Of a stretch of 64,000 nucleotides of DNA, positions 1 to 17,713 are shown in pieces. Numbering within the stretch: the stretch's first letter is position 1; the number at the start of each line of letters is the position of its first letter. Origin of the DNA: Quillaja saponaria (taxonomy: Eukaryota; Streptophyta; Magnoliopsida; Fabales; Quillajaceae); NCBI GenBank assembly GCA_029379385.1, contig CM055607.1, forward strand, positions 9,982,001 through 10,046,000, given 5' to 3'. The notes under the pieces were generated by a model. The model made no database searches, was not told where the DNA came from, and was given only the letters and a program-made list of their open reading frames with translations. The translations under genes and the position numbers were made by a program.

Positions 1-1741
1 AATTTCTAATAAAATTCATACTGACAAATAAATCGATTTATAGTGATTCATTCAACTTTAATTTTTTCTTTAGGTAGGTGATTTAGTTTAAATGTATCAT
101 TTTGACAACACTAACTTTGTTGGATTTAAAGATATCTTTTTGGGTAGATCATATTCTTTTAATCTCTTTCATTATGATTTTAAGCTATTCATCATCCAAT
201 CCTTATATTTTAACTCTTGCATGAGCTTGGATATAATTGAAATGCCTTCACTTTCTCCCAAGTTAAACAACTTTGTGAAAAGTTAAAAAAAATGTTAACA
301 TAATGTCAATCCATATAACGATTTATAAATAAATGTTTACTAAGTAATTTATTGAGAGAGTTTTAGACGATTGTAGTATAAAACGTATAGTAACAACCCA
401 CTTGTAATTATTATTGAAGACTTACGAAAACAAATGATTTGTTGAGTTATGATTCACAAATAAATAATTAGAGTGACAAGATATTCTATTTTAATTTATC
501 ATTACATTAATGATAAGTTATAATATTTCTAAGACTTCAGCCAAACATTTATGGAAAAAAAGTTCAGATCCACACATATATGTATATCAGGTGTAACAAA
601 TAATTTACCATAAAATATTTATGAAAAAGTTATTCACATCTAAATTGTTAAGGAGATAAATATTTATTATAAATTATTTACTAATACATAAATTACTAAA
701 AGAGATGTTAAGATCTCATCATAATTAACTATCATGCACCATGAATTCCAACTTTATAATTAGTCACTGCCCAGATTATGCCTTCAACCAAATTAGGAAG
801 CAAGTGCAGGAGTAATAACACATGATATAAACACACTAAACATTGCTAAAGGCTAATTAATTAACCATTAGGACATAATATAAACACAGCAACATAGAAA
901 ACTTTATACTAATAACACATGAGAAACCATGAGTAGCTAATTAAAGGAAATCAGCCATAATTGAAATCAACTAGATATTCATCATCTCTTCACCCATTAA
1001 TCTTCAAGTATTTACATAATAAGTACATGCTCCTGCAAGTGGAGGAAATTGCTTAGGGGTTAGTAGACAAAAAAAAAAAAAAACAAAAATAAACACATAA
1101 TTCTACAGAAACCTTAAAAAGTGCTTAGAAAACTAGTACTATTTATTTTTGGCCAAGTGTTGGAAGCCCCGTGCTTTAAGGATTGGAGCTTAATGGCTAC
1201 TTTTGGCATTAAACAAGTACATGAAAGCAACTATGGCATCATTAGTGAAGTCATTACCAACAATAGAAAAAGGATACAATCACGCAAAGTCAAAAATATT
1301 TGAAATAAACAATTCAACTTATTTGGAACTATAACAAATATATATATATATATATAGAATTATTAGGATTCCACATTGCTTTTAATTTATTTGTTTAATT
1401 AAAATCTATTATTATTTTTAATTTGTGTCGTCCCAAGTACTAACACTTGTTAATATTTATAAATACAAAAAAGTATTTAGATATTTTAAAAAATTATTAA
1501 TTATATATTAAATTAAAATAATAATAATTTACTGCAATAAACGTTATAAGAATTTATTTTGATGATCAATATATTATATATTTTGTTTATGTTCCAAATT
1601 AATGTTAAAAAATATATATTTATTCAAATGAAATTGAAAACATGAAGAAATATATACTGTACCTACAATGGTCATGGGTGGGTAACTACGGTTTGGAAGT
1701 CTTTGATTTTCCCTTTTGTTTAAGAAGATTGTTAATGAGAA
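1..1741. other. AT-rich intergenic DNA
   Basis: I see no gene here. The stretch is strongly AT-rich with short open frames that have no recognisable motif. It holds an A-run near 1071-1083 and a short TA repeat near 1339-1355. It lies downstream of the minus-strand DUF4408-type gene, so the part nearest 1741 is probably that gene's 3' untranslated region. Confidence 0.6.
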
Positions 1742-2608
1742 TTAAACACCACGATTAACCATGTCCATGAAACGCTGCTCAGATTCAAGCCTCTGTAGCC
1801 TAATTTGATTATTGATCTTCTCAATGAACGCTTCCGCTCGCCGATTCAACTCGTCCTGACTCATTGATTTGTCCCTCCTCGACGACGATGCCGTGTCGTT
1901 GAACGTGTCAGACTTCTTCAGCTCCTTCTGAGCCCAGTCCCAGACCACTGGGTCATCTCCATTGTCATCCAACGGCTTTGTTTTAGTTCTCGCAGTCCAT
2001 GTGTTACTTTTCTTCAGCTTCCCTGTTGGCTTCCCCTGTGCTTCCATGATTGCCCACCATGTGGCATCCAGCGTTTCATCACTCTTCTTGTCGGATTCCG
2101 CCATGGAATAGTCGCCGGAGTTTTTATCCGGTGATGGGTCGGTGCTGAATTTGTCGACCGACAACACAGAGTCTTTAATTTCTACTTCGTCTACCTCTGT
2201 TTCTTTGGGGTCATCGCTCTGTTTCTCATATTCAGATTGATGGGATGTGTCTGAGTTTGAAACAGCATCATCTACAATGGTGGTGGTGGAATTATTGGAC
2301 TTGAGGTTGGTGGGTGTTGAATTAAAAGAGTGTTGGTTTGGGGGGTAAAAGTTAGAAGAAGCTGCAATGGTGATGATGAAGAAGTTGACGATGATGAAAA
2401 GGAAAGGTGGAGATAGCCAGCTTCGAGCAGAGACCCAAAGGCGTGGAAAAGTTGAGACGATGAGGTTGAATGTGAATGGGAATATTGCCACTTTGAACAA
2501 AATAACAGTGGAAATAATCCCCATGGAGAAAAGCACAAGCTTTGCAACCCAGATTGAAGTGTCAAATCTGCTGGATTTGACTGAGGATGGGTTTCGAAAA
2601 AGTTCCAT
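1742..2608 (-). CDS. DUF4408/DUF761-type membrane protein (cotton-fibre-expressed-protein family)
   Basis: This is a single-exon frame of 288 residues starting MELFRNPSS. Two hydrophobic segments near residues 20-45 and 66-88 fit the N-terminal DUF4408 membrane domain. They are followed by a Ser/Asp/Glu/Lys-rich, probably disordered middle. The C-terminus, with DELNRRAEAFIEKIN and then RLQRLESEQRFMDMV, matches the DUF761 (VARLMGL-independent, cotton fibre protein) tail of plant proteins. Arrangement and length are usual for this plant-only family, whose molecular role is unknown. The start is the first ATG of the frame and directly precedes the conserved hydrophobic block. A wedge of Asn/Ser/Thr-rich low complexity sits between the two domains. 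No neighbour suggests a function. Family assignment is by motif recall. Confidence 0.85.
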   Translation of the reverse strand: MELFRNPSSVKSSRFDTSIWVAKLVLFSMGIISTVILFKVAIFPFTFNLIVSTFPRLWVSARSWLSPPFLFIIVNFFIITIAASSNFYPPNQHSFNSTPTNLKSNNSTTTIVDDAVSNSDTSHQSEYEKQSDDPKETEVDEVEIKDSVLSVDKFSTDPSPDKNSGDYSMAESDKKSDETLDATWWAIMEAQGKPTGKLKKSNTWTARTKTKPLDDNGDDPVVWDWAQKELKKSDTFNDTASSSRRDKSMSQDELNRRAEAFIEKINNQIRLQRLESEQRFMDMVNRGV

Positions 2609-5600
2609 CTTTAGCTTAGGTTACTGGGTTTCGGGTTGTCTAGCACTGAGAACTGAGAAGATTGGAGGAAAATTAAGAAGAAAGAAATACTATGTATAAG
2701 TTTCTAAAGACGAGATACAGAAATTCAAATTTTTAGCTGAAAATATGTTTGAATTTCTAATAGCTGATTTTCCTTACATGAGGGACAGAGAGCTCCGCAA
2801 GTTTCACCAGAATCTCAATTAAGCAGAAAGTACGGGAAGCAAACGAAAGCATGTTTACTTTAAACAATCCATTGATGAATCCAGAGGCATAAAATATGGT
2901 GGATTTGTGTTGTAAATAAGGACGGCTTACACCAGAGAAGTGGTTTCGAAGACAACAAAAGCACTGACCGAAACTGAAGAGCACTAGGAAATACAGAGCA
3001 AAGGACCACAGGAGGGGATTTAAATGAGCAAATGGGGCTTTATGCAATATGAGAATGTGAGAGAAGCAGCTAAAGTCCTCTCAAGTTTGTGCGGATTGAT
3101 GAAAATCCAACCGTCCGATGCATCAAAACCATTCGAAATATAAGTGAAAATTGATTACTAGGGAAGAATGTTAATTTATACACCTTATCTTAATTAAAGC
3201 CACACTGAATGTGATGCGCGGCGCCGCTGACCACCAAAGACAATGATTAGTGATCAGTGCGGAGCTGATTGCAGCAACTTTTGGCACCACTCAACTAAAC
3301 CAACCCAGCAGAGTGTATTGCATTTTTGCAACAGTATCACATCCATGGTAATAATTTAGTGATGTTAATTAAGACGAAATTGAAATTGATTGAATTTTGA
3401 TTATTTCAAATTAAATCAGATGGACCAAATTTGAACAAATTCAAGTCGAGTCTATTTCGTGTCATTGTCACAGTCCATATTGATTTTTAATCTCCAATTA
3501 TATCTGGTGTTACACTGGCGAACAGCCACCTACCCACACACCCACCTATAAGCTGGTTTGGCATCTCAGCTGCCATTCTTTCATTTTAATCCTTAAGAAC
3601 CTAAATAGGGTCATTTTATAGAAACCATTTCAATCCCAAAATCAAATAATTCTATGTTAGTACCAGATATTTCATAAATTGGTCCTGCCATTGAAATTAT
3701 GAAGAAAACTTTTGTCATGTCTGCACTGGAAAATGAAAATAATACCCTAAATGATCAAGTGGAGCGCAATAAGTTATAAGTGATGATGAAGAATAATAAC
3801 GTGGCAATGGGACCTTGCAATTCCAGGTGATCATAAGGAAAGTACCTGTACCACCAAACTGAGCTATCTCATTGACGCCATTCAATCTACTCTTTAGCTT
3901 CACTGCTTCTTTCTTCATTGTCTCCTCCACCACATGTGTAGTGGTCTCTAGAGTCCATTAGAGAAGTAGATTAATAGAAGTTTGAGTAAGTGTGCTTTTG
4001 GATCGGATGCGAGCGAGGAGAGGATCATTTGTTTCTGTATCGGTATATTGTAAGTGTGTGTTTGAATTATCTAAAAACTATAGTTTGTGATTTTAATCTA
4101 AAAACTAAATTTGTGTTCAAATTACTAAAACAACATTCAAACACCACCTTGAGATGTTCCATAAACATACTTTGTTGATTAAGAATGTCAGAAGTTCATA
4201 TATCCTCTTCCTATTTCAGTATTTTGATTTGTCTCAAAATACATGCCCGTCAAGCCAAAATATTAAATACTTTACTTTACTAATTCAAAACCATGAATGA
4301 GGCTACAATTATTTTCATCTAAATAAATCTTTTTACTCCTCCAAAAAAGGGCATTTTGGAAAAAATAACACAATATGATTTGCACTTTATTTTGTAGAGA
4401 CTCTTAATGTGTGCATCAACAAATAATCAAATTAAACATTGTTGTAAGACGAAATGAGTAAATTATAACATAAAATATTATGTTATTGACTGGACAAATA
4501 ATATTTAAATAAAATGATTGTAAGTAAAATATACATTTACATCTCTCATAGTTGAAGATAATTTTTATATTTTGATGCACCAAAAAAAAAAAAAGATAAT
4601 TCATTAGTAAAATGAAGAGTTAAGTAGGATTCATTTTGCAAATCAAAGAAGTACATAGAAAAAAGAAAAGGTTATTGGAACAACCTTAGAACAAAGACAA
4701 AATTTTAAAATCATCACTCATCTAAAGCACCTTTATGTCCTGTTAATTACATAACTAACAATTAATGCTTTGAATAAACAATTGAATTTGATTCAATAAT
4801 TAATGGATGCATTAGAATGTTCTATGCAACCTAGGGCATCAATATAGGTCTATAGGAATTTAGGGCTAGGAGTATCCACCCTAGGGATGTCTCACTCACT
4901 CTAGCCTAAAAAGCTTTTATGCTTTAACTAACCCTTACAAGCAATAGAATTTTAATCTTGAGGACTATAGTCATTTCATGCAAGTGAGCAAATAAATTGT
5001 GCATAGAAAATTGGACAATTTATAAAATTTTCGGACAATATACTGCTCATGCCTATTCACATAAAGTGTATGATCCCTTCCTAACCCAACAATAATGGAG
5101 TAAAAAATCGAGCTCTATAAGTTGAAAGTCATAAAATCCAATCAAGATGTACGAGTAGATTATCCTTATTACAGAGTACAACAGCTAAAAAGTAAAGCTT
5201 CTCGATAGTAAAGGAATAACTATATTACATTGCACATAGTCTAAATAATCACCATGGTCTATGATTTCCATTCGCACTCAGCAGTATCTATTTAGAAAAG
5301 CACCAAAAGGGAGTGTACTCTGTATTAACTAGCAAACAATTGTAAAATTGGGGTGTCATAATTGATGATGTTGATTAAAAGGCCACAATCTCTTCGCGAC
5401 CAACGTCACTTTAGCTTGGCAACGAAGTGTGTGCCGCCCCTCAAATGGGTGGCCTAGTCTTCTATTCCAAGCAATAATAAGCAACAAAGCTATCTAGCTC
5501 ACCATCCAGGCCTTGCCAGTCAAGACCACTCCCAAAAATCCAAGGGACCCATTTCAGAAGATTACTCCTTTGTCCTTAAGCCATAGCCAACTCCTTCAAA

Positions 5601-6620
5601 CAAAATTCAAAATGTTTCAGTAAAAAATACAAATAAATCAAAATGTCCATTTCCTCTGTAATAATAGAGAAACAAAACAAAACCCATTGCAGTGGAAAGA
5701 AAAAGATAGCGTTGCCCCACCACTAATACAAATATCAGACCTACATAAATATATAGCTATCTGCCTCTCTGTGCTATAAGGCAACAATAACTCCATTGCC
5801 ACAACCTAGTTCCCAAGTAAATGAGATCCTCAAAGTCCCTAGCTATGGGGTTCAAGGGGTAATGCTCCATTGTTATAAAGCAGCTTCCATTTTTTCCCAT
5901 ACAGTTTGGTGTTGAAAGGGAAAGACCTTCACTACTAACCAGTAGGTCCAATATGCCTTTGTTAGAGTGTACAATTAATTGCATATTATAAGCACTTAGT
6001 AAAAGTTCAACATAGTATATATTCTCCCATATTCGAGGACATATATATCTACTTACATGCGCTGTCTAGAAAGATCACATGCGAGGGTTTAATCTAGGCG
6101 AGAGAATTTTCTGATGATATCCTAAGTTGAGGTTAAAAAAATGGGAATATAGTGGAAAACAGATCATCTTTCCCTACATATGCATCCAATTTAGTGATCA
6201 CGACAAAAGTCTCAGCTTTCTTGATTATAAGAGATATAATTGCTCAAAAAGGTACAAACTGATGGTGCTAATCCCCAGAGGGAAATATGTAATGCATAGA
6301 ACAAGCTACAACAACCACTACCCAAGCAAAAACATCAAAAGCAATTTGCTATGGCACCTTTTGCTACTACTACTAATAATATAATAATAAAGTAACTGCA
6401 GACAAAAGTAAAAACTTAAATATAACCATAGTAAAAATATATTCATGCATTAAGAACCTTGTTTTAGTTAAGTACACTTAGTAGATTTAACCATGAGAAA
6501 TATGGATGACTGCAATTGCAGTTGCATGCATGATGTCTATCTAGGATTTGACAAATTAGTAAAAAGAAAAACACAGGAGTAGACAATGCTTCCGAACTTT
6601 GAAAGGGAGGCATAAGTCTA
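2609..6620. other. Intergenic region without a recognisable gene
   Basis: About 4 kb separates the DUF4408-type gene from the 3' end of the ArfGAP gene. The first few hundred bases are the minus-strand promoter and leader of the DUF4408-type gene. The rest is AT-rich, with a GC-richer patch near 5390-5470. Minus-strand frames at 2757-3047, 3715-3933 and 5757-5984 show no family motif. I see no RNA gene or clear repeat. Confidence 0.5.
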
Positions 6621-6781
6621 CAAAGATCAAATTAAAACATCAAACCTTATTATGAGATACACCCTCTTAACTCTGCTTGTTTGTTTGGACCATGCAGCAT
6701 CCTCTTCATCCTATAACCTTCGGAGTCTACACCAAGGGCTAGTGGAACATTAACTGAATGACCTGAAACACGAAAACCTTC

Positions 6782-11439
<4,658 letters not shown>

Positions 11440-11540
11440 GTTTGCCAATCCCTTAGCTGCTTCCTTTGATTCCAAACTCCCAAAAAAACAGCACCCATAA
11501 TACACAACGAAGATAAGGCAAATTCAGGAACACAGGGAGA

Positions 11541-11542
<2 letters not shown>

Positions 11543-11581
<39 letters not shown>

Positions 11582-11822
11582 GGGGGGGGGGTGGGTGGGT
11601 GGGGGTGTTGGTCTGTTTTTTTTGGGGGGTTTGTTTTTGTTTTGGTTTTTGTGTGGTTTTTTTTTTTTTGTGTGTTTTGGTTCGTGTTTGTGTGTTTTTT
11701 TTTTTTTTTTTCCTTTTTTTTTTTTTTTTGTTGTGTTTTGTTTTTATCTTTTTTGTTGTTTTGTTTTTTGTTTTTTTTGTTTTTTTTTTTTGGTGATTTT
11801 TTTTTGTTTTGTTTGTTAGGGT
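11543..11822. repeat. Poly-G run followed by G/T-only low-complexity tract
   Basis: A run of 38 G (11543-11580) is followed by one T and ten more G. About 240 bases then follow that are almost only G and T on the plus strand, with very few A or C. The tract lies about 100 bp upstream of the ArfGAP start codon, so it falls in that gene's leader or promoter. It could be a real strand-asymmetric repeat able to form G-quadruplexes, or a sequencing or assembly artefact after a long homopolymer. Confidence 0.85.
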
Positions 11823-12909
11823 GGGTTGAGCAAACTGAAATTAGAAACCGAAGAGAGGACTCTGTCTGTTTCCATCTGTATGTGGCTCAACAAATTCCGA
11901 GGGATACCATTTGGTAAACCAGAAAGACGGAGGAATAAACTCCAGGCGAGGATGAGATGAGACTTCAAAGAGCGAGAAGTGTTTGACCGCCTCGCTCAGT
12001 CACTGCTATTTTGTCGATTGTCAAGGCGGGAACTCTTAACTGTTATTTTGATGACTTTCTTCGCCCCTCAATTCAGGTTTTTCTTTTTTTCCTTGGGAAA
12101 GTTGGTTGGATTATGAGGCTACACAAGTAAATTTGTCCACCTTCATAAATTCCATACATCCCGAAGAAAAAATAAATAAAAATTTACACTTCCACCAAAA
12201 GCCTTTCTTACACCAAAAGCCTTTTTGGATAAAATAATTCCAGTTATGTCCAGGTTTGAAATTGAAGGTTACAATCCAACTGAGAAGACCAGTAAACAAT
12301 AATACGTTATATCACCTAGAGATTAGTGAATCATTGAGTTTTATAGTTTTCGGAAAAAAATAAAACCCAAACAGAGATTTGATTATAAGGTAACTTTTAT
12401 GGGCAGTAAAGATTATGCTTCCCCTTTACATTGATAAAACTTACTCAAAAGAATGATACACTATTTAAACTTGAGCGACAGTAAAGCTTATCCCCAAATT
12501 ATTAATCCGGGCTCTTATTTTATGCCAACAAACATATCTACCACAGTTGATGTCATCTTTCTCACCAAACCATCTGACAAATGGACTGCAACTTTAAACC
12601 AAAATAATTTAAGCGATAAAATTAAAAAGCTCTGTTGTTCTAATATCTGTAGATTATATCAACCATCATCCAGTAAAAGCGTAACATCAAGTATAAGAAG
12701 ACTAATGATCCTCATGTCACCAATCACCATGCTCACAAAAATGACAAAGAAACATAGAAGAAGTGACCCATAGTCTTATTTAACAAAATAAAGCAATACA
12801 ACTCTTCAATTTTGACAAAGGGGATGCCGAAGGATCTTGTCCTAACTTTCAATATGTTTAAATTGCAGGATCCCATGTAATTGTGAATGAATCCTGATGG
12901 AGCTGAAAC

Positions 12910-15553
12910 TCACATGAAATCATAGTCATCAAGAGCATCATAGCCAGATACAACCAAATCATCATCCGGCTTGTCCACATGGAGCTGCTTTTTCTTTCCA
13001 CCTGTATCAATAAAGGATAGGAAATTTCAAACAACAAAAGTAAGCATAGAACCTCTAAATACCATTATAATGTCAGGTATGTAGCGTGGTAATACTATCC
13101 CTAGTCCAAACATTGCATACCTGTCTTCTTTTTACCAGCATTTGCTTCCTTCTCTGCTTTTATCTTTTCATTTGCAATTGCAGTGATTGATGATGCAACA
13201 TCTTTTGCATCTGCTGCTTTCAGAGAAGTCATTGATAATCTCATTACTGCCTTCAGTAAGCCAATATAATGAAAGCTTTTCTGCATTATTTGAGAAGCAT
13301 ATGAGATTTATTTATATTTTACCTAGATATGTCTTTCACTGATAATCAAAATATATAGATATTTACCACACCTCAAAAGGACGGATTTTATGTGAAACAA
13401 GCTCCGCATATTCCATGAAATCACTCTCAGATTTGGGAATAAAATTGTCCAGGGTCTTCTCATCCCCTCTCTTTGCAAACAACTCTTTGGTGGACTTATA
13501 ATCTGCTTCTTCCACCAATCTAAGATGTAGATGAAAGTTTCAGTAATAATATCATTGCACAATGACTGCTCAATTATGTGATATATCTCTAAACATTTTG
13601 AAACTTATTCCAAGAAAACAGAAGAAAGATAAAGATAAAGATAAAAAAAAAACCTTCAATTACTATTTTCCATATCAATATAGGCTCAGCGCCTATCACA
13701 ACGGTATATACCAACTTCAGTCATGGCAGTGCTTTCAATTCCAAGAGCACTAAAACATCAAATCAACTATGACTGATAGGAAAAAGTATACCTTTGCTGG
13801 TGAAGTTTCTCAGCTACGGGATCCAATGGCTCTTCCTTTATAGGTTCCACACTTTTTCCTTTCTTTTCAGAAGACTTTTTGGGGGCCTTCTCAGCAGGTT
13901 TTGCTGCAGGTGCTGGAGGTGCCTGATAGAATTACAGAAATGGATGCAAGAACCATATCAAATAACTGAAGGAAACAAACATAAGACAAAGCTGGTAGTA
14001 CAAACAGTTAAAAGGGAAAAAAATAAAAGCACGAAAATATTGAGGCATTCAAATGTAACAATGCTAAATATACAGTTGGTAGGTGAGTATAATACACATG
14101 CCACAATAAATTACAGCCAAAACTTGTTTAAAGTCTTTTCATAATACTCATTAAACATTAGCATTTTCCAAGTGCACATACAGTTATATACCAACAAGTA
14201 ATACATCAAGAAATACAGTGCTTAAGATATTTCTGTTTCCAGAAGTGCAAATATAATGCAAGGCATGACTTGTCCAATTGAGCAACTACATGATTATTGA
14301 CATTAATAGGCAAAGAGAGTCAGATTTCCCACAAACGTGTGCAGGATTTTGAAGAATTTTTAGACATACAGTACAACGCTCGTCTGGCAAACAACTCTGA
14401 AGTACAGTAATTAGCACCAAGAAATGAGACTATGCATCCAAGACAACGATCACACAATGGAACTTTTGGGAGCAAATTTTTAACTAACATCATTTGTAAA
14501 ATAAAAAAACTAATGCATGTGATGAGAAAGATTACCCAAAATTCAGAATTACACCTACATATAAGAAATTTTCTATAAATGTATATGCAATAACAAAATA
14601 ATGCAACATAATATGAAGAATATACAAGTGTTCCAGTTCCTTAGTCTTGCTACTTGTTTAACTTCAATATAACCAATTCAAAGATGCATACTGCCATACT
14701 CCATTCCCATCATCACTAAGTTATAAGCTAAAAGTGTCATTCAAAGGAGCAGACTCAATCTGCTATTGCCACTACTTAAGATGAGCAGGAAACAATGTCT
14801 CATCATAAATGATCCATGTAATACATCACATCATCATAATTGATAATAGATCATACCGGGGCAGGTTCATCTTCATCCTCCCAAGATTCCCTAATATCAT
14901 TTTCGTCCAGATCTTCATCATCCCATTTATTTTTAGGTTGTTCTTTTGAAGCTAAAGGCGCAATTTGCTCATCCTCTGAAGCATATATAAATGCCTTTGT
15001 CAAATTATTAACAATAAAGGAAACCAACACAAGATACAGTGCACCCTTTATCAAATTATTAACACTAAAGGAATCCAACACAAGAGGCAGTGCATAGCCT
15101 TATGGCAATACTATATAAGATCACAGTGAAGAGGCTATCTAGCTCAGAAAGAAACAAGCAAAATCCTGGGTATAAGTGACAATTGAAATAGATCTAATGA
15201 ATTAGATATTAACATTTGAAAATTGGAATAGCAGCCTTCTAACAAAAATTATTAAATCCTCTAACTTTTTCAAACTTATATGAATTGACAGATGACTAGA
15301 AACTTTCCTTTTTCTATAATAACTTCAGCCATAGGTCTTACATTTATCTAAATCCAAGTGATGGCAGTGATCATGAGAAATATATGTTAGTAATAGATGA
15401 AAGTTAAAAATGGCACTCTCCAACAAGTCAAAATTGTGTTATATGTCCAACTTCAACTTGTAATAGATTCCAGAAAAACTTACACAGCACAACTGTATAA
15501 CAACTCAACAACATGAAAAAATTAGGAGCAGAAATATTACCCCAATCCTCCAT
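12910..15553 (-). CDS. Eukaryotic translation initiation factor 3 subunit j
   Basis: eIF3j is a loosely bound acidic subunit of the eIF3 complex. It helps eIF3 bind the 40S ribosome and affects mRNA entry. Six coding exons read in frame: 15541-15553, 14857-14975, 13792-13922, 13372-13519, 13121-13280 and 12910-13001. All have GT-AG borders and together give 220 residues, near the 225 or so of the Arabidopsis protein. The N-terminus MEDWEDEQIAPL and the acidic WDDEDLDENDIRESWEDEDE block are the family hallmark. A Lys/Pro/Ala-rich linker, the helical middle (KRGDEKTLDNFIPKSESDF) and the conserved tail KKKQLHVDKPDDDL ending in DALDDYDFM follow. A leader intron appears to run from about 15600 to 16450, with acceptor just before TTGGTTTAGAG. 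The first coding exon holds only 13 bases. The gene lies in tandem with, and upstream of, the ArfGAP gene. Confidence 0.93.
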
Positions 15554-16449
15554 CGCGTTGTGTCACTTCGTTAGCAAAAAGGATTTTCTCTAAACCAACT
15601 GCATTACAAATATAGCAATGAAAGATCAGATAGAAAAACATGGGATTAGCAAGGAGAAAGTAATGATTCTGGTCAGAGAAAAGAAGTTAAGTACTTATCA
15701 GCATAATTTCTGAATTAACAACTTTCAACTAAGTAAACAGTGAGGATCTACAAGAAAGGTATGCTGATACATACATGAATGTCTATAAATGTGTGGCCAT
15801 AGGCATGTATTTAATCCTCCCACATAAAGTAAGTGCCTTAAATGCCTTTCTATTATCTAGGGGTTGATTTTGTATGAGATATGCATCAACATTACCCATG
15901 ATTTGTCATCAATTCTATTATCGACTGGTTGATTTTCGTATGAGATTTTTATCAACACTGTTAATAATTTGTCATTAATTATCTGTCTAGTATGTCCCAA
16001 TCAAGTATACAGCTATTCGGGATTGTAGTTTGGCATAACAAAATTCACACCTGTCTCCTAAAATGCTATACCTTTCAACCTTTCCTCTATAAAGAAACAA
16101 CCTCGGAGAAATCAACAGAACAGTTTAAATTATCACCACTAGGTAAAAAAGAAACCAGAAACTAACCCAGTCTCTAATTAAGCCAAAGAAATGGGCATTA
16201 AGATTTTGCACGTAGACCCTCCAAATTTTAAAAAATAAAAATAAAAATCCTTCTATTGCCTAAGAACTTGTGCAAGAAGCCGAAGAGGATTCGCGGTTCA
16301 AAAAACAAAAGTGTCCGGGATTCTCACATTAAGCCCACATAAATTCAAAGATAAATCAGGAAAAAGGCCACAGTCCTCAAAATCTTTCATAATTACAAAA
16401 TCAAATAACAAATAAAAGAACATCCTTCATAAGCACCGGTTTTGTCTAT

Positions 16450-16740
16450 ACCTATAACTGATAGCAGAGCTGCCGAACTTCGCTAATTCCCAGCTACTCT
16501 CGGACTGGAAAGATCGTTTACGGTCGTGGTACGGTCACGTAACGGGAATTCGAAGTTCCAAAGAATAATCAGAAGAAATTCCAAGAGCTGAATTGATCGG
16601 TGCCGGAGAAGACACTCAGATTCGAGATAAGCGTCTGGGTTCCAAATAACCACCGGAAAGCTACAGTGCTCTAACCAAAGAGGTGGCCGATTGGCTATGG
16701 CGCCGCAAGTGCTATCTGCAAAATGTAGCAAGCAGACGAT
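16450..16740 (-). promoter_or_regulatory. Probable 5' leader exon and promoter region of eIF3j
   Basis: This GC-richer island lies about 900 bp upstream of the eIF3j start codon and ends in a possible GT donor (TATAG|GTATAG near 16450). It probably holds the untranslated first exon. The long frame here shows no protein motif. The position of transcription start is not visible. Confidence 0.45.
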
Positions 16741-17713
16741 GGCGAATACAAGATTGGAGGATGGAGATTCTTTTCTTTCTTTCCTTTTATTTAATTATTT
16801 TGATTCCTGGAAGTTGAAAACAGTTTCACTTGCCCTAGAAAAGTCTAGACGTTTTGACTGTCAGTGGGCTGGGTTCAATCTTTAATGGGTGCATTTTATA
16901 TCAACGTTGGCCCATTTGTTATTATTTATATAAATAAATAAAAACATAAAAAAGAAAAAGAAAAGTAGAAAGACATTTTATCATTTTTCATTAGCACATA
17001 TTAAAGGAAATCAAAACTAGTTTACCCAAAAAATATATGTATATATATATTCTCAAAGATAAAATCTCACTTTTAATTCTACAAAGTTTGTATTTAATAA
17101 TTTACAATTATAATAGCAAGAGAAACTACTAAAATTTCAACCATCTCATCTCTAATAAAGAGAGAATTATGTCTTTTATGTTTAACAATCAAATAATAAA
17201 ACTCTCATGGAGTTACAGATTGTTATGAACATATAAATTAACTTATAAACTATAGTCAACTGGAAGAAGTAACAAATATAATTAGGTTTCTCTTTTTGGC
17301 TGAATATCATATTGGGAGAGAGATGACCCCATAAGTACACCCAACATGGATGTAAACAAAATTGTATGAAAAAAAGTGTATGCACATACTTACATTATTA
17401 GGAGATGAAGTCTAAATAAAACACCGATAAAATCTTAGTTCAACTAAATAAAATAAAAATATTGAAACCAAAAAGTCTTATATTCGAATCTTACTTGATG
17501 GTATGGTAAATTTTCTTACAAACTTTGATGTAACACTATAACCGATTAATATAAATAATATCTCTCACCAAAAAAAGAAAAAGTACAAAAAAAACTTTGC
17601 CTTCCTTTATTAGTACATAACAAGCAATAGCATAATGCGTTTTTTATAAAAAAAATTTTTTTATCAATTTTCGTCTTTGTCAACACTTAAATGAATCATG
17701 CATTATTTATAAT

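Noticed and set aside
2757..3047. Minus-strand hydrophobic frame upstream of the DUF4408-type gene
   Set aside because: No family motif and no sign of a promoter or homologue; probably leader or chance.
3715..3933. Minus-strand frame beginning MVEETMKKEAVKLKSRLNGV with a possible GT donor inside
   Set aside because: It could be a first exon, but I found no continuing exon and recognise no family.
5757..5984. Minus-strand frame of 75 residues
   Set aside because: No motif, no neighbouring exon that fits, and ordinary composition.
11580..11917. Phe/Gly/Val-rich frames across the G/T tract
   Set aside because: They are translation of low-complexity G and T sequence, not a protein.
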